Of a DNA stretch of 49,184 bases, positions 1-9,868 are shown piece after piece. The stretch's first letter is position 1. Every line of letters starts with the position of its first letter. Origin of the DNA: Candidatus Nanopelagicales bacterium (lineage in GTDB: Bacteria; Actinomycetota; Actinomycetes; S36-B12; UBA5976); assembly GCA_030834185.1 (NCBI GenBank), contig JAURFT010000007.1, positions 1-49,184 of the forward strand, read 5' to 3'. The notes beneath the pieces are model-generated. The model was not told the origin of the DNA. It saw nothing but the letters and a program-made list of their open reading frames with translations, and did no database searches. Position numbers and translations under genes: made by a program.

Positions 1-930
<930 letters not shown>

Positions 931-1143
931 TTATATTTAGAATCACAAATTAAGCAGTGTCTTTTTAGACATACAGCAGCTTCAATTGCAATTTCGTCAG
1001 GTGCAAGTGTGCTATCAGTAGCAAATATGTTGGGGCATGCAGACCCATCAATAACTCTAAAAATATATGCCCATTTATTTGACAGAGATAAAGAATCTAT
1101 TGCACGGTCAATCGGAAAAGTGTTTGAGAATCTTGCCCGATAG
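931..1143 (+). pseudogene. C-terminal remnant of a tyrosine recombinase (phage-type integrase)
   Basis: Frame 1 right after the previous stop encodes the last third of an integrase catalytic domain. It contains the box II arginine motif (L-F-R-H-T-A-A), then N-M-L-G-H-A with the conserved histidine, then I-Y-A-H-L-F with the nucleophilic tyrosine. It ends at a TAG at 1141. There is no start codon, no N-terminal DNA-binding domain and no first catalytic arginine, so it is a truncated remnant. With the tRNA gene 2.5 kb downstream it supports a decayed integrated element. Too short for a full enzyme of about 350 residues. Confidence 0.85.
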
Positions 1144-1403
1144 GCAACTTACCCAATTTGCTGGTGAAGTCAGATAACGTCAGCTAGTTAGAGCTCCAAA
1201 TTTATTTTGAAATTAACACGAGCTACGGTTTGATGAGGATTAGGATTTATTACGAGAATTTTTGTAACATTGCTGGCAGCTTCCTTGCCCTTTTTCAATA
1301 TTGGATACCATCGGATTAAGGTTGGTTTTGTAAATGATTTGTACTCAGTGGCTAATTCGAAATTCAAGTTCAAAAGTAATTACAATACTTCCTACTCTTA
1401 CAC

Positions 1404-2759
1404 CTACTTTCTCTGCGTCCTGTTTTCACATATTGGACAGAATTGGTTGCGTTCCAGCATATTGTTGAAATTGCCCTGAAAGGTATGACCATTTTTACAC
1501 CTCCACTCGTAGACGTGCTTCCTCTTCGCATATTCTGATGACAGAACAACTCCCCCATGTTTTGCAGCGTATTCTCCTAGTGCGCTCATCCCCAATTTCA
1601 TTCTTTCCCCGGCTCTAGCTCTAGCGCATTTGTCGCATCCAGCAGTGGCTCTACTATTGAAGAACGCACTTCCTTGCGCTTTCCATGTGTGCCCACACAC
1701 ACGGCACAGCAATTCATATTTAGCCTTCACGGTAAGCCACTTGGTAGATAGGACTTCAATATCTTTTTCAGCCATTATTGATTTAAATTCAATTAGTCTG
1801 TCATCGCGGATATATGCTTTATCCAAATCTATAGGTTTTTCAAAGTTGTACTGTTTGGTGTCAAAGCCATATATAGCTAATTGACTTTTGATTAAAAGAG
1901 GAAAGTCTTGATAGTCGTTTCTATAGGTCAAAATAATTAAAAGAATTCCATTTTCTTCACACAATTTCGCTTTGAGCTTGTCATCTTCGATTCTCTTCAC
2001 TAAATCTGTACCAAAATGGCTATTCTTAAAATGTTGAATTCCTTGATATTCAAAACCTATTTTAAGGCTCATGGAGCATCCGTCTATTTCCATTTGATAT
2101 CCACGAGAATTCTTTAACCACTTTGGTCGAACTTTTGGAAAGGAAGTGCCAAATATCTGTTGAAAGGTTTCTCTTGCTATTTCTTCTGATTTGGTTCCTC
2201 GATTACAAGTCGGACACCATTGACCCTTTTCAATTTTCTTAAACATATTTGAAAATTTATGCCCAAGAGAGCATTCAAATTCGTATGTAGCATCAACTCC
2301 ATGATAGGTGGATGAATGGAGTTTCCCTCCACGTGTTTCCACAATTTCTTTTAGTTCTTCAAGATTTCTTTCAAGATTTCCAGCACATTTTGGGCACCAT
2401 GTTCTGAGGCTATATAAGGCACCAACCTGGACATTCCATTCGAAGCCACATGAACATCGCACGTCAACACGGTCTTTCGAGAGCCAAGGTCCTTGACTTA
2501 GAATGATGCCTTTTTTTTCTTCAACGTATTTACGTAATTGGGTCTCCGCCTTTGAGCGCCACCCGCAATCAGGGCACCAGGATTTGCCGTGTATTAATGA
2601 TGAGCATCTTGTCTCCCAAGTGTGGCCTTCACTGCATCTCAACTTAATGCGAGAGTTTGATTTCCAAGGTCCGTCACTAAGAATTTCCCCTTTGCGACTT
2701 AAGACATAAGCGGCTACTTGTGGCTCCACCGGTTCACGTTTTTTTCGGTTTGAAGTCAA
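1404..2759 (-). CDS. Multi-zinc-ribbon protein with embedded PD-(D/E)xK (Vsr-like) nuclease domain
   Basis: The 451-residue protein has five treble-clef/zinc-ribbon repeats (about 16-67, 75-127, 135-187, 325-380 and 392-446). Each pairs a 'C-x2-G-H-x-W/F' or 'C-x2-C-G-H-x-W' knuckle with a 'C-P-x-C' knuckle: C42/C62/C65, C102/C104/C122/C125, C163/C182/C185, C352/C355/C375/C378 and C421/C441/C444. Between repeats 3 and 4, residues 190-300 look like a PD-(D/E)xK endonuclease core: E192 in an early helix, D226 in 'E-I-D-G', then 'F-E-Y-Q-G' (E237, Q239) followed by G-I-Q-H-F and a lysine-rich helix. The repeats resemble the Pfam DUF4379 type and the core resembles very-short-patch-repair-like nucleases; both are judgements from memory. 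It is likely a DNA-binding endonuclease of an accessory element. No methyltransferase partner is visible nearby. Confidence 0.7.
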   Translation of the reverse strand: MTSNRKKREPVEPQVAAYVLSRKGEILSDGPWKSNSRIKLRCSEGHTWETRCSSLIHGKSWCPDCGWRSKAETQLRKYVEEKKGIILSQGPWLSKDRVDVRCSCGFEWNVQVGALYSLRTWCPKCAGNLERNLEELKEIVETRGGKLHSSTYHGVDATYEFECSLGHKFSNMFKKIEKGQWCPTCNRGTKSEEIARETFQQIFGTSFPKVRPKWLKNSRGYQMEIDGCSMSLKIGFEYQGIQHFKNSHFGTDLVKRIEDDKLKAKLCEENGILLIILTYRNDYQDFPLLIKSQLAIYGFDTKQYNFEKPIDLDKAYIRDDRLIEFKSIMAEKDIEVLSTKWLTVKAKYELLCRVCGHTWKAQGSAFFNSRATAGCDKCARARAGERMKLGMSALGEYAAKHGGVVLSSEYAKRKHVYEWRCKNGHTFQGNFNNMLERNQFCPICENRTQRK

Positions 2760-3055
2760 TTCATATCCTCAATCCAGTGAGCTCTTAGCCTTGGACTTGT
2801 CGTAGCCCCAGGAAAACAAGTCTAATTTGAAAATATGTTTTCATTCTGGTCAGATGAATCCACATTTAGGAAAATTAAACCAGGTGTGGCTGACATTACT
2901 GATATAGCCAGGATTCGCCCTTCGCGCCCCTCTTTATGCAGAGGTCTTCAGGGCTCTGTAGTTTGGGCAATGTTGACGTTATGTAGACCTACAAAATTCT
3001 GGAATGACTAGAGAGCAGTACCTAAGTAAAATATCTTTAGACAAAGTTCGCTTAA
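2760..3055. other. Non-coding gap in the accessory island
   Basis: About 300 bp without a gene I can support. A 58-codon frame on the plus strand (ATG 2835 to TAG 3011) is open, but its translation resembles no family and it has no ribosome binding site. A small inverted repeat (CCTCT-AGAGG around a six-base loop) lies near 2930-2946. Probably decayed element DNA plus the promoter of the nuclease gene. Confidence 0.4.
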
Positions 3056-3442
3056 CTAGGAACCAATTCCAATAAGTAAGAAAAATGCTGAAGCAACAAA
3101 GGCTCCAATTACTAATCCTGTTGTTCCTTCTATATCCTGCGCCATAATGTAAATGCCGCCAAAAAAGAATCCAATACCGGCTATAATTCCTATAACTTTT
3201 GTCGCGCTAGAATCTCTTTTTTGCTTGTATCTGATGGTCTCTGGGGAGTCAAACCATCGGGCCTTTTCTCCACAATTTCGACACCGAATTACAGTGCTTT
3301 TTGTATAATTTACCAACGTGGGGTCAACTGGTCCTGGAGTATCTAATGTCATCGCCATGGCGCCTGTGGTCTCTTCCGATTTATACACATCTTGCCCCTG
3401 ACATCTTGGGCACTCGTAATGACCTGTTCGTGGGTTCCCCAT
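3056..3442 (-). CDS. Small zinc-ribbon membrane protein, unknown function
   Basis: The 128-residue protein starts at ATG 3442 with an N-terminal zinc ribbon: C-x2-C at residues 11-14 and a second C-x2-C near residue 55, each in a hydrophilic context. A basic stretch (Y-K-Q-K-R) follows, then two hydrophobic membrane segments, roughly residues 82-100 and 109-126, forming a hairpin that ends at the C-terminus. The zinc ribbon should therefore face the cytoplasm. I do not recognise a named family. It lies alone between the zinc-ribbon nuclease and a tRNA gene, so it may be cargo of the same island. Confidence 0.6.
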   Translation of the reverse strand: MGNPRTGHYECPRCQGQDVYKSEETTGAMAMTLDTPGPVDPTLVNYTKSTVIRCRNCGEKARWFDSPETIRYKQKRDSSATKVIGIIAGIGFFFGGIYIMAQDIEGTTGLVIGAFVASAFFLLIGIGS

Positions 3443-3536
3443 AATTTAACGATAATCTAATTACGAAATATGTCAACTATTTTGTTGCTTAAAACAGACA
3501 CCTGCCACGGGTCGCATAGTAAAGCCATCTTCCCCT

Positions 3537-3557
3537 GTTGACTTTTTGTTGACTTTT
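3537..3557 (+). repeat. Tandem direct repeat GTTGACTTTT beside the tRNA gene
   Basis: GTTGACTTTTT at 3537-3547 is followed directly by GTTGACTTTT at 3548-3557. The pair lies about 54 bp outside the 3' end of the tRNA gene at 3611, on the island side. Tandem short sites in this position resemble arm-type integrase binding sites, but that function is inferred. Confidence 0.5.
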
Positions 3558-3610
3558 CCTGGGACATGCGGAGGATGAGACTCCAAATTGGGTCAAAAAG
3601 GCACAATCAC

Positions 3611-3687
<77 letters not shown>

Positions 3688-3750
3688 AAATGCCGCTTAA
3701 CTGGCTTATTTGGTTGAAGCGCTAATTCTAGGGGTTGCGTTATGGGCCAG

Positions 3751-5505
3751 TTAAGAATCCTCAAGTTGGCCAGCTATTCGCTCCCAATCTAGTTCGATTA
3801 ACTGCTGCTCAGCTTGCAGACCAGATAACTGCTGCTGCAGTTCCAATAGTTTGCCATTATCAATTGCCGCACTTGCCATCTGGGTGCCAATATCAGCAAT
3901 CTGATTATTTAATTTCTCTAATTTTCGCTCTACTTTTGTGAGATCTTTTTGAAGCTGCCAGGTGTTTACCTTCGGCTTGACTGTTACTGCAGTTTGATCA
4001 GCCACTTCTGCTCGGTTCAAGTATTGATCAATTCCACCTGGCAGATGCGTTAACTTGCCATTGCCTGCGAGCATATATAGCTGATCGCATACCCGCTCTA
4101 GAAAATATCGGTCGTGCGAGATAACTAAAACTGTGCCAGCAAAGCCATCCAGTAGGTCTTCAAGAGCTGCAAGAGTTTCAACATCAAAATCATTTGTGGG
4201 TTCATCTAAAAACACCACATTTGGGCCGCTCATCAAAATTCGTGTTAACTGCAATCTGCGTCGCTCGCCACCGGATAAATCACCAACTGGGGTCCATTGG
4301 GAATCAGATCCAAATCCAAGTCGCTCGCATAGCTGACTTGCAGATAACTCACGACCTTTACCCAGATCTACCTGCATTGCAACCTGCTCCACAGCTTCAA
4401 GCACCCGAAGTGTTGGATCAAGTTCATCAAGATGTTGGGAAAGATAACCCAGTTTTACGGTAACTCCTGTTTGCAGCTTGCCAGCAGCTGGGCTTAACTG
4501 CCCTGCGAGCAACTTTAATAATGAGGTTTTACCAGCACCATTGGGCCCTAAAATTCCATAACGAATGCCAGGTCCAAAATTAGCTTCAACTTTATCAAGT
4601 AGTTTTAAATTATCTCCCACAACTAAATCCAGATTGTGTAATTCAAAAACTTTTTTACCTAACCGATTAGCTGCAAAATTTAACAATTCAACTGAATCAC
4701 GCGGGGGTGGTTCTCTACTGATTAACTCATTTGCGGCATCAATTCGGAATTTAGGCTTAGTTGTTCTAGCTGGCGCGCCACGGCGCAACCAGGCCAGCTC
4801 TTTTCGCAGTAAATTATTGCGTCGAGCATCTTCTGCTGAGCTCTGTCGCATCCGTTCAGCTTTAGCTAGCACAAATGCGCTGTATCCACCTTCATACTCT
4901 TCAACTCTGCCGGCAATTACTTCCCATACCTGTTCAGCAACTTCATCTAAGAACCAGCGATCGTGTGTGATGACAACTACTGCCAGATTTCTTCGTTGTT
5001 TTAAATGCGCGGCCAGCCAATTAATACCTTCAATATCGAGGTGATTTGTTGGCTCATCAAGCAAAATCACATTTAAGTCAGAGATCAATAACTGAGCTAA
5101 CGATGTTCTTCTAAGTTCACCACCAGAAAGCCCACCCATGCTTCTAGTAAGCAGCGGCGCATCCAATGAGCCAAATAGCCCAATGATCACATCGCGAGCC
5201 AGCGGATTACCAGCCCAAGTGTGAGTTAGCTGATCGCCAAATATGTACTGCGAGACGCTTTGAGTTGGTTCTTTTAAATCTACCTGGGTTAAATAACCCA
5301 ATCTAAGTTCTGAATTATGAGTTACTTTGCCCGCATCAACAGCTTCGCTGGTGGTAAGCAACTTAAGCAGCGTACTTTTGCCGCCGCCATTTCTTCCCAC
5401 GATGCCAATTCGAGCACCTTGCTCAATACCAAGTGAGACGCCATCAACAATATTTCCCTTGCCATAAGTCTTAGTTATTGATTCTGCGCTAATTAAATTG
5501 ACCAT
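3751..5505 (-). CDS. ABC-F family ATP-binding protein (Uup/Ets-like)
   Basis: 584 residues with two complete ABC ATPase cassettes and no membrane segments, the ABC-F layout. Cassette 1 has Walker A G-R-N-G-G-G-K-S near residue 38, signature L-S-G-G-E near 126 and Walker B L-L-D-E-P-T-N-H-L-D. Cassette 2 has Walker A G-P-N-G-A-G-K-T, signature L-S-G-G-E-R-R-R and Walker B F-L-D-E-P-T-N-D-F-D. Between them lies the charged linker region (about 215-265), and the C-terminus is a coiled-coil-like helix (about 510-580) as in Uup. ABC-F proteins act on ribosomes in translation quality control or antibiotic protection. The C-terminal coiled coil favours a housekeeping Uup-like role over a resistance protein. 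Confidence 0.88.
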   Translation of the reverse strand: MVNLISAESITKTYGKGNIVDGVSLGIEQGARIGIVGRNGGGKSTLLKLLTTSEAVDAGKVTHNSELRLGYLTQVDLKEPTQSVSQYIFGDQLTHTWAGNPLARDVIIGLFGSLDAPLLTRSMGGLSGGELRRTSLAQLLISDLNVILLDEPTNHLDIEGINWLAAHLKQRRNLAVVVITHDRWFLDEVAEQVWEVIAGRVEEYEGGYSAFVLAKAERMRQSSAEDARRNNLLRKELAWLRRGAPARTTKPKFRIDAANELISREPPPRDSVELLNFAANRLGKKVFELHNLDLVVGDNLKLLDKVEANFGPGIRYGILGPNGAGKTSLLKLLAGQLSPAAGKLQTGVTVKLGYLSQHLDELDPTLRVLEAVEQVAMQVDLGKGRELSASQLCERLGFGSDSQWTPVGDLSGGERRRLQLTRILMSGPNVVFLDEPTNDFDVETLAALEDLLDGFAGTVLVISHDRYFLERVCDQLYMLAGNGKLTHLPGGIDQYLNRAEVADQTAVTVKPKVNTWQLQKDLTKVERKLEKLNNQIADIGTQMASAAIDNGKLLELQQQLSGLQAEQQLIELDWERIAGQLEDS

Positions 5506-5547
5506 AGAGGCAATACCTTAAGGGTAAAGGTGGGGCAGCTAAGCAAG

Positions 5548-5874
5548 CTAGCTCAATCCAAGCAGCGAGAACAGGGTTGTGATTAAAATAAAGCTCGCAC
5601 CGATTGCGCCAGCGATTGCTGGAGCAAAGCCACGCTTACCGCCAGTGCGTTTGGCAGCAAAACCAAACCGAATCGCCTGTACGCATGGAGTTAGCATTAA
5701 AGCTGCTACCGGAATAGAGATTATGAATCTGTCAACAACTGGTCCGCTTAAAACCGAATCCCCTTGCTGATAACCCAGCGCCCAGAAAATAAAGTATCCA
5801 AACAGCTGTCCTAATACAAAAAACACTGGAATTGAAATCGCCCAAACCACAGCAATGCGTTGGTGTTTGTTCAT
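5548..5874 (-). CDS. Small integral membrane protein, unknown function
   Basis: 108 residues with three hydrophobic segments, about 8-33, 47-66 and 84-106, separated by short loops. The second loop is strongly basic (R-F-G-F-A-A-K-R-T-G-G-K-R), so that side should be cytoplasmic. No catalytic motif or named family is recognised. It lies 42 bp upstream of the ABC-F gene in the same orientation and could be co-transcribed with it. Confidence 0.6.
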   Translation of the reverse strand: MNKHQRIAVVWAISIPVFFVLGQLFGYFIFWALGYQQGDSVLSGPVVDRFIISIPVAALMLTPCVQAIRFGFAAKRTGGKRGFAPAIAGAIGASFILITTLFSLLGLS

Positions 5875-5959
5875 TTAGATTTTGCTCCTAGAAATTTGTA
5901 GCTAATGTCATAAATTGGCTGAATTAGATCGGAGCTTTTTGCTCCTAAATTAATCCAAG

Positions 5960-5982
5960 TACAACTTGGTTAACAAGTTGTA
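5960..5982. repeat. Perfect 9-bp inverted repeat TACAACTTG/CAAGTTGTA
   Basis: TACAACTTG (5960-5968) and CAAGTTGTA (5974-5982) are perfect inverted copies around a five-base spacer. The left half also belongs to an alternative palindrome, CCAAG-TACAA-CTTGG (5955-5969). There is no T run beside it, so it is not a clear terminator. It lies between the membrane protein (start 5874) and tRNA-Asn, where an operator for the former or processing structure for the latter is possible. Confidence 0.6.
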
Positions 5983-6033
5983 TCGCTGTCTATTACATCT
6001 GCGAAGCTTCTGCTGATAGCTCAGATTTAGTGC

Positions 6034-6109
6034 TGGCTCCCCCATCTGGACTCGAACCAGAAACCTGCCGATTAACAGTCGGCTGCTCTGCCAATTGAGC
6101 TATAGGGGA
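6034..6109 (-). tRNA. tRNA-Asn (anticodon GUU)
   Basis: The minus strand gives a 76-nt tRNA including an encoded CCA. The acceptor stem pairs TCCCCTA with TGGGGGA, discriminator G. The anticodon loop CTGTTAA gives anticodon GUU, and the T loop contains GGTTCGA. Single gene, oriented with its neighbours. Confidence 0.95.
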
Positions 6110-6149
6110 TTAAGGAAGGAAAAGATACCCGATGCGCTCCGCGCTGTGG

Positions 6150-6665
6150 TTAACCCCCAGCAGCCAACAGTCTGGCATTGCCACAATTAGTGGGAATTCG
6201 CAGCGGTTCAAGCTCTGCATCCCAGCTGGTGCCAATCAGCCAGTTGAGCTGAGCCACCAGATCAAGATCTTGCTGCATCGCCGCACGTAACTGATTTTCA
6301 TCAACAACAGCGTCGCCAAACTCATTAGTGTCGATTCGTTTCAGCCCTAAATTTGGCGTGATCATCCAGCGCTCGCCTAGTCCTGCGCTAATTGGCTCGC
6401 GAATTACTTCCGCAAATAAATTAGGAAATTCAAATAACGCTGAAACTAATCTTGGCAAATTATCAATCGTGGTTCTAAACGGTAGCTGGGTTTGTTCTGA
6501 TTTGGGAACCAGCGGTTGCGCTCGCCAACTCCATGGTGCAGCAGGAGTGATGATTGCTTCAACGCTCCACTGCAGATGTGACACAACAGATATTGGCGCA
6601 GCATGAATATAAAGATAGCCATTAACTCGCAGATTCATCTGCGATAAATATGGGTTCTGTCCCAT
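6150..6665 (-). CDS. DUF3145 family protein
   Basis: 171 residues, the usual length for the actinobacterial DUF3145 family. Recognisable family features are Y-I-H-A-A-P near the N-terminus, a P-A-A-P-W-S-W-R-A segment, 'E-P-I-S-A-G-L-G-E-R-W-M-I-T-P-N-L-G' in the middle and L-N-W-L-I-G-T-S-W-D-A-E-L-E-P-L-R near the C-terminus. The start at 6665 is supported by AGGAGG nine bases upstream. It is soluble with no signal peptide. The biochemical function is not known to me. It sits between two tRNA genes and appears to be transcribed alone. Confidence 0.85.
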   Translation of the reverse strand: MGQNPYLSQMNLRVNGYLYIHAAPISVVSHLQWSVEAIITPAAPWSWRAQPLVPKSEQTQLPFRTTIDNLPRLVSALFEFPNLFAEVIREPISAGLGERWMITPNLGLKRIDTNEFGDAVVDENQLRAAMQQDLDLVAQLNWLIGTSWDAELEPLRIPTNCGNARLLAAGG

Positions 6666-6833
6666 AACTGCAACCTCCTGAGGTTTGCCTTCCCCGACAT
6701 CCTCAGCGGTAACAACTAAATCCTACTGCAGATTCACTATGACGTAAAACTGGTGTGAATTAATAGTCAGCGAAAACCAGCCTGATTGACAACAAGCAGG
6801 AGTGGGTTGCAGTTTAGAGATACCCATTAAAAG

Positions 6834-6853
6834 ACCCCCTCGGTTGAGGGGGT
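6834..6853 (-). terminator. Rho-independent terminator downstream of tRNA-fMet
   Basis: An eight-pair hairpin, ACCCCCTC with GAGGGGGT around GGTT. It is followed by TCTTTT on the minus strand and by six T residues on the plus strand, so it could work both ways. It lies 11 bp beyond the 3' end of the initiator tRNA, which is the likely client. Confidence 0.85.
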
Positions 6854-6861
6854 TTTTTATT

Positions 6862-6938
<77 letters not shown>

Positions 6939-6964
6939 TTGTACTGCGCAATGGTAGCGCAGCA

Positions 6965-9844
6965 TCAACCTGATGTTGAAGCTGCCTCAGTCTGCGCTTG
7001 TACTGCACGACGCAGCGCTGCTTCCAGTTCGCGTTGAGCAACACCATAAGCTGTGAAATCACCATTTCGCAGCGCGGCATCTGCATCTGCAATTGCAGCT
7101 TGCATGTCAGCTAACGCTTGCTGCAATCTTTGAGCTGCAGTTTGTCCATTAGTTGATGGTGCTGTTGGTGAGTCATCATCTTCAGTTGGCTGAGCTTCAC
7201 CTGCGCTACCAGCTGAAGTGCCAAACAATTCAAATAACGCTTCTTCAAGTGATGGCGTAAAGACCACCCGTTGACCAAATGAAGCTAGCACTCGTCTTAA
7301 GAGCGGATAGCCATCACCTGCTGAGCCTTGAACATAAACTGGCTCGACATAAAGGAAGCCGCCTGCAATTGGAAGTGATAATAAGTTTCCAAGTCGCACA
7401 TCAGATCCACCTTGACGCAACAAACTTAGTTCTCGTCCTACTTGTGGATCAGACTCAAAATTGTTCTGCACCTGATTTGGACCAGGAATTACGGTATTGC
7501 TTGGCAGCTGCAGCACTCGAATTCGACCATAGTCTTCACTTCTAGGATCAGATCCAACTGCGATAAATGCAGCCATAGTTTGGCGCTGCACCGGTGAATA
7601 AGCTGAGGTCAACATAAATGTTTCCTGCTCATCGCCTGGCATCTGAATCTGCAGGTAATAAGGAGGTTGCGATAACGCTAATCCCTCAGCAGTTGGGTCT
7701 TGCGGTACTGACCAAAAATCCTGTCCGTTATAAAAAGATGCTGGGGTGGTTACGTGATACTTTGCATAAATAGATCGCTGCACCTTAAACAAGTCTTGTG
7801 GGTAACGAACCTGATTGAAAACTGATTCAGGCATGTCATCGCGTGACTTAATTAAGCCCGGGAACACTTTGTCCCAAACTTTTAGCACTGGCTCATCTGC
7901 TTCCCATGCATATAGCGAGACTGTTCCCTCATAGGAATCCACAACTGCCTTTACGGAATTTCGCATGTAGTTAACTTGATCTGTGCTTAATCTTGAGATT
8001 GCACTTCCAGTTACACCTAGAGAATCTGTAGTTGCAATTCCCAACGAGACTCGCTCCGAGTATGGAATTAAAGATGAGGTTGTGTAGGCATCAACAATCC
8101 ATTTAATGCGGCCTTCAGAAACAATTGGATATGGATCTGAATCCAGCGTCAGCCATGGCGCAATGTTTTGAACGCGGGCGCGAGGATCGCGGATATAAAG
8201 CACCTGTGACTCTTCATTCACATAATCGCTTAGCATGATATTAATTTCACTAAATGAAATTGCGTACATCAATTTGTTGAAAAATGATCCAATTGGAACG
8301 CCGCCATCACCGCTGTAGGTGTTGTTCTGCTGTCCGGTTGGCGAAGTCTCATCTGGATAATCCAGCTCGCGCGGCTCAGCGCCTTCTGGTGCTCCAACAA
8401 TTGAGTAATCTGGAGACCGCTCACCAAAATAAATTCTTGGCTGCGTAATTCCTAGTGGTCCTTTTGGTGGGATATCACGTTCAAAAAATATCGGTCCGCC
8501 ATCTGGGCGCACTGAGTTATCAAATGCGGCAGAGACACCAAAGCCATGGGTGTAAACAAAGTGGGAGTTAATAAAGTTTCTGGCCTGCGGAATGGCGTCT
8601 AGGTTAATTTCACGAGTTGCCAAAATTGCACCGCGAAGCTCGCCATCAATTTCATATCTTGCAACATCGAGCTTATCCCCAAATGAGTAATAGCCTTTAA
8701 TTTGCTGCAGCTGATTAAAGGTTGGCGCAAGCGCTGCTGGATCCATCAAGCGAACTTTATTCAGCGTGCCTTGGAACTGATCTAAGTTATCAATTCGTGG
8801 CTGCGAAGTTGCGGCATAATCTTCTTTTTCAACATTTGAAAGAAGATATGCATCGCGCGTAGCATCTATACCGCGCTGAATAAATGGTGTTTCAAGCGCA
8901 GCTTGGCTTGGTCGAACTCGGAACTGTTCTAACAGCGCTGGATAAACTCCGCCAGCTAGAACTGAAGTTGCAACTAAAAGTCCAACCGCTGTGATTGGAA
9001 TTCGCCATGAGCGACGGAAAATATTTGCAATAAATAACACTGCGATCAAACCGGCAATGGCAGCAAGCAACGCACGAGTTGGAAGAACTGCCTGCACGTC
9101 TGTGTATTGCAATCCATCAACGAGCGTATTGGATTGCACTGCTAGCCCATATCGATCCAGCCAATAGGCACCAGACTTGAAAATCATAAATACTGCCAAA
9201 ATTGCAGATAGGTGGGCCGTTGCCTGCGGCGTAATTCGACGCTGATCTGGTTGCAACACAATTGCACCATTGGCAGAGTGAATTAAGAAGCCGATGATAA
9301 ACATGAACAGCGCCAAAGTGATTCCAGTTCCAACTAGCAATCGCATAATTGGATATGTGAAGACAAAGAATGAGACATCAATTCCAAAATGTGGATCTTT
9401 AGTTCCAAATGGTTCACGATTTAGAAAACTCAACCACTGCGACCAATTACTTCCACCTGATAGTGCCATCAACAGCGCCAGCACGCCTGCGATTCCATAA
9501 GCTAGCAATTTGCGCAATCGATCAACTGCTTCTGGAACGTTTAGCGCAACCTGCGCTGGTCGAAGTCGATACGCTAAAAACACCGTTCCCCATAAGAAGA
9601 TTAAACCAACGGCCAATGTGGCTACGAACAGCAAAATCCGAGTTGTCAAAATTGTGGTGAATACTGTCTGCGAATCAACTGACTTAAACCATAGGTAGTC
9701 GGTGTAGAAGCCGGCAAAAAATGAGGTCAGTATGCCAAGCGCTACCACAATTGAGATCGCAATTAAAAATGCGCGGGATCTTCCAGTTGGAAGACTAGGT
9801 GTAGCTGGTCGCTCGCCGAACGGGTTCTGTTGAAAGAAAGTCAC
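6965..9844 (-). CDS. UPF0182 family integral membrane protein
   Basis: 959 residues, typical for UPF0182 (COG1615). The N-terminal third has about seven membrane helices (first near residues 25-47, the last ending near 310). A large extracytoplasmic domain follows, with family-type segments such as N-S-H-F-V-Y-T-H-G-F-G (about residues 429-439) and S-E-I-N-I-M-L-S-D-Y-V-N. The last 80 residues are acidic, Gln/Ala-rich and likely coiled coil. The function is unknown; in actinobacteria it is conserved beside a PDZ/Lon-like protease, and the same pairing is seen here with a 24-bp gap. The order matches mycobacterial Rv3193c-Rv3194c. Confidence 0.93.
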   Translation of the reverse strand: MTFFQQNPFGERPATPSLPTGRSRAFLIAISIVVALGILTSFFAGFYTDYLWFKSVDSQTVFTTILTTRILLFVATLAVGLIFLWGTVFLAYRLRPAQVALNVPEAVDRLRKLLAYGIAGVLALLMALSGGSNWSQWLSFLNREPFGTKDPHFGIDVSFFVFTYPIMRLLVGTGITLALFMFIIGFLIHSANGAIVLQPDQRRITPQATAHLSAILAVFMIFKSGAYWLDRYGLAVQSNTLVDGLQYTDVQAVLPTRALLAAIAGLIAVLFIANIFRRSWRIPITAVGLLVATSVLAGGVYPALLEQFRVRPSQAALETPFIQRGIDATRDAYLLSNVEKEDYAATSQPRIDNLDQFQGTLNKVRLMDPAALAPTFNQLQQIKGYYSFGDKLDVARYEIDGELRGAILATREINLDAIPQARNFINSHFVYTHGFGVSAAFDNSVRPDGGPIFFERDIPPKGPLGITQPRIYFGERSPDYSIVGAPEGAEPRELDYPDETSPTGQQNNTYSGDGGVPIGSFFNKLMYAISFSEINIMLSDYVNEESQVLYIRDPRARVQNIAPWLTLDSDPYPIVSEGRIKWIVDAYTTSSLIPYSERVSLGIATTDSLGVTGSAISRLSTDQVNYMRNSVKAVVDSYEGTVSLYAWEADEPVLKVWDKVFPGLIKSRDDMPESVFNQVRYPQDLFKVQRSIYAKYHVTTPASFYNGQDFWSVPQDPTAEGLALSQPPYYLQIQMPGDEQETFMLTSAYSPVQRQTMAAFIAVGSDPRSEDYGRIRVLQLPSNTVIPGPNQVQNNFESDPQVGRELSLLRQGGSDVRLGNLLSLPIAGGFLYVEPVYVQGSAGDGYPLLRRVLASFGQRVVFTPSLEEALFELFGTSAGSAGEAQPTEDDDSPTAPSTNGQTAAQRLQQALADMQAAIADADAALRNGDFTAYGVAQRELEAALRRAVQAQTEAASTSG

Positions 9845-9868
9845 CCGCGTACTCTAAGGGAAGCCAAA

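Noticed and set aside
1188-1373. 61-codon minus-strand frame with TTG start
   Set aside because: No ribosome binding site and no family resemblance; it overlaps another open frame on the other strand. Possibly decayed surface-protein DNA, but not supportable.
2835-3011. 58-codon plus-strand frame in the island gap
   Set aside because: Composition looks non-natural, no ribosome binding site and no motif.
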